From NCBI GenBank assembly GCA_002404155.1, contig DHJC01000068.1, positions 1 to 22,109 of the forward strand: a stretch of 22,109 bases of DNA, written 5' to 3'. Position numbers and translations under genes: made by a program. Of this stretch, positions 1-6,245 are shown one piece after another. A model generated the notes under the pieces. That model did not search any database. It had not been told where the DNA came from and saw only the letters and a program-made list of their open reading frames with translations. The DNA is from Chloroflexi bacterium UBA4730 (GTDB taxonomy: Bacteria > Chloroflexota > Limnocylindria > P2-11E). The stretch's first letter is position 1. Each line of letters starts with the position of its first letter.

Positions 1-496
1 GCTCGCGCTGGCCGCGGCCGATCGCCGTGATCGTGTCGATGACCTTGATGCCGGTCTGGACCGGCGTGTCCACGTTCTGGCGCGTGATGACGCCGGGCGC
101 CACGACGTCGACCGGGCGGAACTCTTTCGAGACGATCTCACCCTTGCCGTCGAGCGCGCGCCCGAGGGGATCGACGACGCGGCCGACGAGCTGCGGCCCG
201 ACACCGGTCTGCACGATCCGGCCGGTGGTGCGGACCTCGCCGCCCTCCTCGACGCCGGTGTAGTCGCCAAGGATGATCGCGCTCACGGTGTCCTCTTCGA
301 GGTTGAAGGCGAGCCCGAAGACGTCCTTGCCGAAGTCGAGGAGCTCGGAGGCCATGCAGCCGGCGAGACCGTGGATCCGCGCGATGCCGTCACCGATCTC
401 GACGACCGTGCCGACGTCCGCGGATTCGGCCTGCCCTTCGAACTCCTTGATCTGGGCCTTGATGATGTCGGTGATCTCTGAAGCGGTCGTTGCCAC
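1..496 (-). CDS. atpA: ATP synthase F1 subunit alpha (partial, N-terminal 165 residues)
   Basis: This gene encodes the non-catalytic nucleotide-binding subunit of the F1 head, on the cytoplasmic face of the membrane. Only the N-terminal beta-barrel and the beginning of the nucleotide-binding domain are in the window; the gene runs off the left edge before the Walker A motif. Recognisable family segments are EIGDGIARIHGL (about residues 32-43), GRVVDPLGRALDG, and QTGIKVIDTITAIGRGQRE near the edge. I chose the GTG at 494-496 because a strong GGAGG (506-510) lies 9 bases upstream, and the protein then begins ATTASEITDIIK as the family usually does. The atpH stop codon TAG is embedded in that ribosome-binding site (TAGGAGG), so translation of the two genes is probably coupled. 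It lies 13 bases after atpH in a normal atp operon order. Confidence 0.97.
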   Translation of the reverse strand, partial: MATTASEITDIIKAQIKEFEGQAESADVGTVVEIGDGIARIHGLAGCMASELLDFGKDVFGLAFNLEEDTVSAIILGDYTGVEEGGEVRTTGRIVQTGVGPQLVGRVVDPLGRALDGKGEIVSKEFRPVDVVAPGVITRQNVDTPVQTGIKVIDTITAIGRGQRE

Positions 497-509
497 GTTC
501 GTTCGCCTC

Positions 510-1043
510 CTAATTACCCGCGAGCTGAGTTCGAAGCGCGTCAAGCTGCGCGCGCACGGACGAGTCGATCAGGTGATCACCGAGCTGGACCCGCGCGCCG
601 GCGATCAATTCCTCGTCCACGGTGAAGCTCGCTTTGATCTGCTTGCCCGACGACGACTCCAGCCGCTTCACGAAGGACTGCCGCTGGTCGTCGTCAAGCG
701 TGATCGCCGTCGTGATCTTCGCCTGCACGATGCCGGCGCGGCGATCGACCAGATCGGCATACGCGCGCGCGATGCCCGCGAGCAGCCCGATGCGGTCACG
801 TTGCTCGAGCAGCAGCAGGACGGAGCGGATCACCTTTGGCTGGCCCTTCGTGACGGCTTCGATCGCGGCGAGGCGCTGCTTCACCGGCACGCTCGGGTCG
901 CGGAGCGCGCGGATCGAGCCCGGCGAGATGCCCGCGGCGAGGCTGTCGAGGGACGCTCGGTACGCGTCGACGGCATCATCGGCCGTCGCGAGGTCGAGGA
1001 GTGCCTCGGCGTAGCGCCGTGCGGCGGAACCGGAAAGAGCCAC
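510..1043 (-). CDS. atpH: ATP synthase F1 subunit delta
   Basis: Delta subunit of the peripheral stalk that ties the F1 head to the b subunits; 177 residues, the usual length for the OSCP/delta family. The N-terminal helical domain shows the typical ALSGSAARRYAEALLDLA start. The C-terminal part has the family signature region, with IVQAKITTAITLDDDQ followed by a strand ending in IAGARVQLGDHLIDSSV. The start is a GTG at 1041-1043 that shares one base with the atpF stop (TAGTG). Position between atpF and atpA is the standard atp order. Sequence divergence is usual for delta, so identification rests on context plus these motifs. Confidence 0.95.
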   Translation of the reverse strand: MALSGSAARRYAEALLDLATADDAVDAYRASLDSLAAGISPGSIRALRDPSVPVKQRLAAIEAVTKGQPKVIRSVLLLLEQRDRIGLLAGIARAYADLVDRRAGIVQAKITTAITLDDDQRQSFVKRLESSSGKQIKASFTVDEELIAGARVQLGDHLIDSSVRAQLDALRTQLAGN

Positions 1044-1570
1044 TAGTTCTGCTTCCCGAGCTCGCGGCCGGCCTCGTCGAGCGACCGCTCGATGAGGACC
1101 TTGTGCGTCTTCGCGTCGACCTCTTTGCCGAGGATCCGGCCGGCCGCGAGGACCGCCATGGACGCGACCTCGCCCCGCAGCTGCGAGAGCGCCTGCTGAT
1201 GAAGCTGCTCCGCATCCGCCTTCGCGCGTTCGCGGATCCGGTCACCCTCGGCCTTCGCTTGGACGCGGATGTCCGCGGCCGCTGCCTCCGCGGCCTTCGT
1301 CGTGCGCTCCGCGATCGCAGCCGCCTCACGGCGCGCCTCGTTCAGGAGTCGCTCGACCTCGGCCTGCATCTCCGCTCGCTCGCGCTTCGCCGCGTCGGCG
1401 GCCGCGAGACCGTCGCGGATGCGGTCGGCGCGTGATTGGAGGGTCTTCTGGATCGGACCCCAGAGGAAGCGCTGCAGGAGGAAGAAGAGGACGAGGAACT
1501 GGACGATCGCGACCAGCACCCAGTACGGCTGGACCGTCAATCCGCCTTCGGCGAGGATGCCCGGCTGCAT
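1043..1570 (-). CDS. atpF: ATP synthase Fo subunit b
   Basis: Subunit b forms the membrane-anchored peripheral stalk. The 175-residue protein has one N-terminal membrane helix (about residues 13-35, PYWVLVAIVQFLVLFFLLQ). A long charged, Ala/Glu/Arg-rich coiled coil follows (about 40-150) and ends in the delta-binding region, as is typical. The ATG at 1568-1570 directly abuts the atpE stop codon with no gap, so it probably relies on translational coupling; I see no strong Shine-Dalgarno of its own. Only one b-type gene is present, so the stalk is likely a homodimer rather than the b/b' pair of phototrophs. Confidence 0.96.
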   Translation of the reverse strand: MQPGILAEGGLTVQPYWVLVAIVQFLVLFFLLQRFLWGPIQKTLQSRADRIRDGLAAADAAKRERAEMQAEVERLLNEARREAAAIAERTTKAAEAAAADIRVQAKAEGDRIRERAKADAEQLHQQALSQLRGEVASMAVLAAGRILGKEVDAKTHKVLIERSLDEAGRELGKQN

Positions 1571-1795
1571 CTAGACGATCTTCGTCCAGAGCAGGATGCC
1601 GAGCACGAACGAGAGGATCCCGAGGCCTTCGGCGAGCGCCGCGCCGAGGATCATGTTCGTCCGGATCGCGCCCGCCGCGTCGGGGTTGCGCCCGATCGCC
1701 TCGGACGACTTCGCGGTGAGGATGCCGATGCCGAGACCTGGACCGATGACGCCGAGGCCGACGGCGAGTCCGGCGGCAAGACCCTGAAAGTCCAC
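1571..1795 (-). CDS. atpE: ATP synthase Fo subunit c (proton type)
   Basis: The c subunit is the ring-forming proteolipid of Fo. It is 74 residues with two membrane helices (about 5-27 and 48-70) joined by the polar loop R36-N37-P38 (family RQP/RNP). The ion-binding carboxylate is Glu56 in AALAEGLGIL. The Na+-binding ligands of the Ilyobacter type are absent: the first helix has GLGIG where Na+ rings have a Gln, and Gly-Leu rather than Ser-Thr follows the Glu. I therefore infer a proton-driven enzyme. The GTG start at 1793-1795 has a good ribosome-binding site (AGAAGGAGA) about 5 bases upstream, in the 19-base gap after atpB. This fits the high translation needed for a ring subunit. Confidence 0.97.
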   Translation of the reverse strand: MDFQGLAAGLAVGLGVIGPGLGIGILTAKSSEAIGRNPDAAGAIRTNMILGAALAEGLGILSFVLGILLWTKIV

Positions 1796-1814
1796 GTGTA
1801 TCTCCTTCTGCTAT

Positions 1815-2654
1815 TTAGGCAGCGACGGGTTCTGGGCGCTGTTCCTCGTTGGCGACACGATCGGTGTCGCTATGACTCCCCTCCTCGTGAGATTCGTCGT
1901 GCGACTCGATCGCGAGTACGAAGTACATGAGAACGAGCAGCGCGAACACGAGCCCCTGCACGAGCCCGATGAACACCTCGAGACCGACGAACGGGAGCGC
2001 GAGCCCCGGCACGAGCAGGAGCGCGCTCATGACGAGCAGCATGATCTCGCCGCCGAACACGTTGCCCCAGAGACGGAGGGTCAGCGTGAGCATGCGGAAG
2101 AGCTCACTGAAGAGCTCGATGAGCCCGACCATCACGAAGATCGCGCCGATGAACGGGCCGTCCTTGAAGCCGCTGAAGTTGAACCAGCGCTTCACGTACG
2201 AGAAGCCGAGGTGACGGAAGCCCTCCGTCTGGTACGCGAGCCACGAGACGAAGGCCATCGCGAAGGTGATGTGGTAGTCGGCCGTCGGCGAGTGCAGCCA
2301 CGTGATCTGACCGACGAGCGGGACGACCGACAGCCAGTTCGAGGTGACGATGAACAGGAAGAGCGTGCCGAAGAGCGGCAGGTACTTGATCGCCTGCGGC
2401 CCGCCGATGCTCACGACGAAGTCCCCAAGCCCCTGAACGAGCATCTCGGCCACGTTCTGCAGCCCCGACGGCTGCTCGCGGAGATTCCGCGTGGCAAAGA
2501 ACGCGAACGTCGAGAGCAGGATCATCACGAGGAGCATCGTGAAGTGCGCGTTCGTGTACGAGATCGGGCCGATCGTGAAGATCGGCTCACCGGTGAGCGA
2601 GAAGTTGCTCGGGATGTCCGGGAACTTGAAGCCCTTCGGGAACAGGAAGTCCAC
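1815..2654 (-). CDS. atpB: ATP synthase Fo subunit a
   Basis: Subunit a carries the proton half-channels; 279 residues with about six membrane segments. The essential Arg is in the helix MLTLTLRLWGNVFGGE, the family signature (usually SLRLFGNMFAGE). The next helices, LALPFVGLEVFIGLVQGLVFALLVLM (written here as two runs: LALPFVGLEVFIGLVQG and LVFALLVLM), are also typical. The reading frame is open far upstream, but that extension is Arg/Gly-rich and overlaps the atpI-like gene. I set the start at GTG 2652-2654, which shares one base with the preceding stop (TAGTG) and gives a normal N-terminus (DFLFPKGFKFPDIPSNF). The C-terminus has a charged, His/Glu-rich tail (ESHDESHEEGSHSDTD) that is longer than in many homologues; its role is unknown. 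Confidence 0.96.
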   Translation of the reverse strand: MDFLFPKGFKFPDIPSNFSLTGEPIFTIGPISYTNAHFTMLLVMILLSTFAFFATRNLREQPSGLQNVAEMLVQGLGDFVVSIGGPQAIKYLPLFGTLFLFIVTSNWLSVVPLVGQITWLHSPTADYHITFAMAFVSWLAYQTEGFRHLGFSYVKRWFNFSGFKDGPFIGAIFVMVGLIELFSELFRMLTLTLRLWGNVFGGEIMLLVMSALLLVPGLALPFVGLEVFIGLVQGLVFALLVLMYFVLAIESHDESHEEGSHSDTDRVANEEQRPEPVAA

Positions 2655-2941
2655 TACCGCTCTTCCACGCGCTTGCGCTCTTCTTCGTCTTGCTCGGCCT
2701 GCCACGCCTGTCCGGCCTCGCGCGCGCGCGTGCTCGAGGGCGTCACCGGATTCTCGTCCGCGTACCGCTTGATCAGCAGAGCCACGCCTCCCCCCGCAGC
2801 CGCCATCCCCACGAAGATGAGACCCAGCAGGCCCCACGGAGAGGTGCCCAGCGCGGCATCGAGCTTCACACCGAGCCAGGCACCTAACGCGATGGGGACC
2901 GCGATTGTGAGTCCGACCTGGCCCAGGATCGCCGCGTTCAA
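2654..2941 (-). CDS. AtpI/AtpZ-like small membrane protein of the atp operon
   Basis: A 95-residue protein with two membrane helices (about residues 7-27 and 38-58) separated by a short loop (DAALGTSPWG), followed by a charged Glu/Arg-rich cytoplasmic tail. This is the architecture of the AtpI/AtpZ family, which assists c-ring assembly or has been linked to Mg2+/Ca2+ transport. It is the first gene of the atp operon and overlaps atpB by one base, the usual place for atpI. I chose the TTG at 2939-2941, with GGTGGAG a few bases upstream, because it gives the compact MNAAILGQVGLTIAVP start. The function is inferred from topology and position; I cannot separate AtpI from AtpZ. Confidence 0.82.
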   Translation of the reverse strand: MNAAILGQVGLTIAVPIALGAWLGVKLDAALGTSPWGLLGLIFVGMAAAGGGVALLIKRYADENPVTPSSTRAREAGQAWQAEQDEEERKRVEER

Positions 2942-3018
2942 CGCGCTCCACCCGGGGTGCGGAGTGCGGCCAAGGCGGGGTCAGTCTATGGGGAAAACGC
3001 GGTGCGCGCGAGTCGCCA

Positions 3019-3036
3019 GCTGGCCCTAAAGCCAGC
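3019..3036 (-). terminator. Possible hairpin at the corA stop codon
   Basis: A perfect 6-bp inverted repeat (GCTGGC / GCCAGC) with a 6-base loop spans the corA stop codon. No T-run follows on the minus strand, so it is a weak terminator candidate. The 83-base gap 2942-3025 separates corA from the atp operon and should hold the atp promoter. I see no convincing -35/-10 pair there. Confidence 0.25.
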
Positions 3037-3982
3037 CCCTCCTGCGGAAGTACACGACCAACGCCAGCGCGCTGACGACCATGAAAGCGATCGACCCCCA
3101 GAAGAGCGCCGCGGACTCGTAGGGAATGATCGTGACGAAGTTCTGGCCGAAGAAACCCGTGACGACCGTCATGACGAAGAGGATGGTCGCGATCGACGTG
3201 AGGACCTTCATCACCTCGTTGAGCCGGTTCGAGACGGCAGCGAGATTCGCGTCCACCACGTTGCTCACCAGGTCGCGGAGCGTGTCGATCTCGTCGGTCA
3301 CGCGTACGACGTGGTCGTACACGTCCTGGAAATAGCGCCGCTCCTCAGGTCCGTAGCATTGAACGTCACCGCGACTCAGCACCTGGAGCACCTCGCGCTC
3401 GGGCGCGATGAGCTTGCGCACGCGGAGCAGGTCGCGCTTCAGGAGGAAGAGCTCCGCGAGGGACGTGCGCAGCGCCCTGCCGTCCGTGTCCTGGAGGATG
3501 AGCCCCTCGAGCAGATCCGCGCGCTCGCCGTAGTCGTCGATGATCGGGAAGTAGCCATCGACGGTGGTGTCGAGGAGCGCGTGCAGGAGCATCCCGGCGG
3601 ACGCGAGCCGGCCTTCACACCACCGCTTCTCCACGTCGTCGCGGGCTGGCCAGTCCCCGACTCGGACCGTGACCACCACGTCCTTGAACGCGAAGATCGA
3701 GAAGAGCTCGGTCCGCAGGGCAGCGGGGCTCTGCGACTCGAGCGCGCTGAACGTGATGAAGTAGTAGCCGTCGTACGCGTCGGCCTTCGGGCGCTCGTGC
3801 CGGGAGCGCGCGTCCTCGACGGCGAGCGGGTGCAGGCCAAGCTCATCGGCGATGAGCGCCATCTCAGCGTCGTCGGGGTGCTCGAGGTCCAGCCACGCCG
3901 GCATCCCGCGCAGCTCGGAGAGCTCGGACGGGGGTCGCTCGCGCACGCCGTCGGGCTCCTTGACGAGGAGCCGCGCGGTCAC
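3026..3982 (-). CDS. CorA-family divalent metal ion transporter with GQN variant motif
   Basis: Inner-membrane channel-like transporter of the CorA superfamily (Mg2+, sometimes Co2+/Ni2+/Zn2+). A large N-terminal cytoplasmic domain is followed by a long helical stalk (from about residue 190) and two C-terminal membrane helices (about 258-278 and 290-308). It ends in a basic tail (YFRRRGWL), as CorA proteins do. The signature after the first membrane helix reads TGFFGQNF: GQN replaces the near-universal GMN (3140-3148). The start is ambiguous. GTG at 3980-3982 overlaps the methyltransferase stop as GTGA and gives 317 residues; a GTG 30 bases upstream would also be in frame. The substrate cannot be told from sequence. 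It is the last gene of a three-gene unit with a response regulator and a methyltransferase. Confidence 0.88.
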   Translation of the reverse strand: MTARLLVKEPDGVRERPPSELSELRGMPAWLDLEHPDDAEMALIADELGLHPLAVEDARSRHERPKADAYDGYYFITFSALESQSPAALRTELFSIFAFKDVVVTVRVGDWPARDDVEKRWCEGRLASAGMLLHALLDTTVDGYFPIIDDYGERADLLEGLILQDTDGRALRTSLAELFLLKRDLLRVRKLIAPEREVLQVLSRGDVQCYGPEERRYFQDVYDHVVRVTDEIDTLRDLVSNVVDANLAAVSNRLNEVMKVLTSIATILFVMTVVTGFFGQNFVTIIPYESAALFWGSIAFMVVSALALVVYFRRRGWL

Positions 3983-4755
3983 GGGTCGCGCACCGTCCAG
4001 AACGACAGCCACGGCGGCACGATCGCGTTGAAGTGATCCCAGCTGCCCGGCCGCGCCTGCGGATCGGGATCCGTGTTGACCCCCTCGTCGAGATGGGTGA
4101 TCCGGAATCCGTTCTCCACCAGACCGTTGATCACTGCCTCGAGCGTTTGCCGGTACTCGCGTGCCGGCTCGATCGAGCGTCCGCCGGCGACCCAGGCCGC
4201 GTCCGTCGTCTCCACCAGCGCACCTTGGACGTAGGGCAGCTTCACGACGTACCCCTCGCCGTCGAAATCCCGTTCGCCGATCCCCACGAAATACGGATTC
4301 GCGACGTCCACGTAGTACGTGCCGGCGGGCCGGATGACGCGCGCCACCTGGCAGAACACCGCGCGGCAGTCCGGGACGAAGTTCAGCGAGTACGGCTGCC
4401 AGACGACGTCGAATGCCGCGGCATCGAGCGCGGAGAGAACGCGCATGTCACCTTCGACGGTCCGGATCTCGACGCCGTGATGCGACGCCACATCGCGGTC
4501 TCGGGCGAGTTGGGCGTCGGAGAGGTCGAAGACGGTCACGCGGGCGCCAAGGAGCGCGAAGGCGACCGATTGCTGGCCGCCGCCACCGGCGAGGACCAGC
4601 ACGTGCTTCCCGTCGACGGGGTCCAGCCGCCCGTTCGGGTCGAGCCTCCGCCGGGCGCTCTCCGCGTCGAGATCGAGCGCCAGCCGGGTGTAGACAGCGT
4701 TCGCGTCGACGAGCCGGCGCCAGCGGCCCTGGTTGTATTTCGCGACGTCGTCCAC
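3979..4755 (-). CDS. Class I SAM-dependent methyltransferase
   Basis: A 258-residue protein with the Rossmann-like methyltransferase core. The SAM-binding motif I is VLVLAGGGGQQS (about 52-63), and strand 2 ends in the acidic VTVFDLSD (Asp77). Motif II/III regions follow at VEGDMRVLSALD and FDVVWQPYSLNFVPD, and a post-core strand includes VARVIRPAGTYYVDVANP. The motif resembles ubiquinone/menaquinone-type (UbiE-like) or small-molecule methyltransferases, but the substrate is unknown. The start is the GTG at 4753-4755, without a clear ribosome-binding site, 13 bases after the response-regulator stop; the gene end overlaps corA by 4 bases. The neighbours do not point to a pathway. Confidence 0.8.
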   Translation of the reverse strand: MDDVAKYNQGRWRRLVDANAVYTRLALDLDAESARRRLDPNGRLDPVDGKHVLVLAGGGGQQSVAFALLGARVTVFDLSDAQLARDRDVASHHGVEIRTVEGDMRVLSALDAAAFDVVWQPYSLNFVPDCRAVFCQVARVIRPAGTYYVDVANPYFVGIGERDFDGEGYVVKLPYVQGALVETTDAAWVAGGRSIEPAREYRQTLEAVINGLVENGFRITHLDEGVNTDPDPQARPGSWDHFNAIVPPWLSFWTVRDP

Positions 4756-4768
4756 GCCGGGATGGTAG

Positions 4769-5140
4769 TTACGTGGAGAACCGGCGCACGAGCTGGAGCA
4801 GGTCCTCGGCGCGGAACGGCTTCGCGAGGTACGCCTCGGCGTTACAGCGATCGGCCTCGCGCTTCGGGTCGGGCGCCGCGGTCAGGATGACAAGCGGCAC
4901 GTGCCGCAAGCGGTTGCGCAGCTCGCGCGCGAAGGTCGGTCCGTCGATGCCGGGCATCTGTACGTCGAGGACGATCATCGCCGGCGGATCCACGTCGAGC
5001 GCGACCAATGCCTCGGCGCCGTTGTGGGCCTCACGGACCGCGTACCCGCCCTCAGCGAGCACCGCGCGCTCGGCGGCCAGGATGTCGCGGTCGTCGTCCA
5101 CGATGAGGATCGGGCGGCCGCGGCGTTCGATGGTGACCAT
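4769..5140 (-). CDS. Single-domain response regulator (receiver only)
   Basis: A stand-alone CheY-type receiver domain of about 123 residues without an output domain. The acidic pair is in ILIVDDDRD (Asp15-Asp16), the phospho-acceptor is Asp59 in IVLDVQMPGIDG, the switch Thr is Thr87 (VILTAA), and the conserved Lys is Lys106 (YLAKPF). All key residues are present, so it should be phosphorylatable. No histidine kinase is encoded nearby, so its partner must lie elsewhere. Three in-frame ATGs (ending at 5140, 5152 and 5170) are possible and none has a clear Shine-Dalgarno. I took the most downstream one, which leaves 11 residues before the first strand core. It is divergent from the plus-strand gene at 5185. 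Confidence 0.88.
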   Translation of the reverse strand: MVTIERRGRPILIVDDDRDILAAERAVLAEGGYAVREAHNGAEALVALDVDPPAMIVLDVQMPGIDGPTFARELRNRLRHVPLVILTAAPDPKREADRCNAEAYLAKPFRAEDLLQLVRRFST

Positions 5141-5184
5141 GCGACCAGCCATGCAAGCGGCGTTCCGCATCGATACTGGGCACC

Positions 5185-5622
5185 GTGCCACGGCCCAACG
5201 GCCTTCGAGCTGCCGACGAGGTCATCCCCAAGCTCGGGATCCCCGCCGGCCAGCCGGCGCTCCGGATCGGGGACATCGCGATGTACGACCGGCCGATCGA
5301 GCACCTCGCGGGCCAGCTCGATCGCGCCGAGCTCGAGCTCCCGCTGCCCTATCGCGCGGCGCGGCTGGGTTTCTGCCTCTGCTTCGCGCTCGAGCCGGTC
5401 GGCGCGAACACCCTTGCCGCCGAGCTGACTCGCGTGACCGGCACCGAGGGCGTGATCTGGGTCGTGGTGTGGAAGAAGCCGTTCTTGCGTCCGGGGTTCC
5501 TCTCGTGGGACGACGTCCAGGCCGCGATGCTGCCGACGGGCTGGGTGGACAACAAGATCCTCAGCTTCGGCGAGGAAATCTATGGCACGCGCTACGTGAT
5601 GCGACTCGCGTTGCGGAACTAA
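5185..5622 (+). CDS. DUF3052-like protein of unknown function
   Basis: A 145-residue soluble protein. It shares the outline of DUF3052 proteins: an opening KLGIPAGQPALRIG segment, a central strand reading EGVIWVVVWKKP, and a C-terminal GWVDNKILSFGEEIYGTRYV resembling the family's GLVDNK...W.G.RFV ending. The family has no established activity. The start is a GTG at 5185 without a good ribosome-binding site; only about 45 bases separate it from the divergent response regulator, so its promoter probably sits there. It is one of only two plus-strand genes in the left half of the window. Family assignment is by remembered motif pattern, not by search. Confidence 0.62.
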   Translation: MPRPNGLRAADEVIPKLGIPAGQPALRIGDIAMYDRPIEHLAGQLDRAELELPLPYRAARLGFCLCFALEPVGANTLAAELTRVTGTEGVIWVVVWKKPFLRPGFLSWDDVQAAMLPTGWVDNKILSFGEEIYGTRYVMRLALRN

Positions 5623-5647
5623 CCGGTCGTTCAGGCGTCTTACCGGT

Positions 5648-6245
5648 ATGCGGATCCTCGCGCCGCTGCTCGCGTTTTGCCTATGCGCCTGCGGTACCGA
5701 CGGTCGGGGCGGCCCCGAGCGGGCAACCGAGCGCCTTTCCGCTCGCGTCTCCGACGGCCAGGGTCACTAGCCGGACAACGCGCGACTGCACGGTCGACTG
5801 GGTCGATCACTTCAAGACATTGGCGGACCTCGTCGGAAAGGCCGAGGTCATCGTCCGGGGGGTGGCGGTCGCGCAGGACATCGTGCAGCTCACCCCAGGT
5901 TTCGGTGCTCAGAACACGCGCGACGCGCGACGGACGACGTTCCGCGTCGTCGAGACGCTCAAGGGAAGTGTGTCCAGCCCGATCCGTGTCCTCGAGGACG
6001 TCTGCGCGAACCTGGAGGTAAGACCCGGCGAGGAGTGGGTGCTGTTCCTCTATCGATGGGACAACACGTACGGTCCGATCGAGGGCGGAGAGCACTTCAT
6101 GACCCGTGGCGGGCCGCAGGGTCAGTTCCGCTTCGGCGACGGCAAGGTCATGGGGCCGTTCTTCGCGTTCGCCGACGCCGTCCATTCGTACGAGGGCGCG
6201 TCGATCGACGAGGTCCTCCGCGACGTCCACGCCGTCGTTCGCTAG
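5648..6245 (+). CDS. Secreted lipoprotein of unknown function, apparent frameshift after the signal peptide
   Basis: An ATG at 5648 begins a classic lipoprotein signal peptide: MRILAPLLAFCLCACG, with the lipobox Cys in LCAC. That frame stops at 5770. The following frame, with no usable ATG or GTG of its own, encodes a Pro/Ser/Ala-rich linker (AAPSGQPSAFPLASPTA) and about 140 residues of a coherent domain ending at the TAG at 6243-6245. Removing one G from the GGGG run at 5706-5709 joins them exactly into signal peptide - linker - domain. The domain has segments such as LVGKAEVIVRGVAVA, FRVVETLKG and EEWVLFLYRW, and MTRGGPQGQFRF. These resemble uncharacterised secreted proteins of soil bacteria; no function is known to me. 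The gap is either a sequencing/assembly indel or a real mutation. The 3' end overlaps the convergent peptidase gene by 3 bases. Confidence 0.6.

Noticed and set aside
1815..2951. A 378-residue version of ATP synthase subunit a
   Set aside because: The extra 99 residues are Arg/Gly-rich and overlap the atpI-like gene in another frame; the GTG at 2654 gives the normal length.
2942..3025. Promoter for the atp operon
   Set aside because: A TAGACT resembling a -10 box exists on the minus strand, but no -35 at a suitable distance, so I did not annotate it.
1872..4036. Long plus-strand open frames opposite atpB, the atpI-like gene and corA
   Set aside because: They mirror the G/C-ending codons of the real genes. 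Their products are Arg/Glu/His-rich with no domain, and the minus-strand genes are unambiguous.
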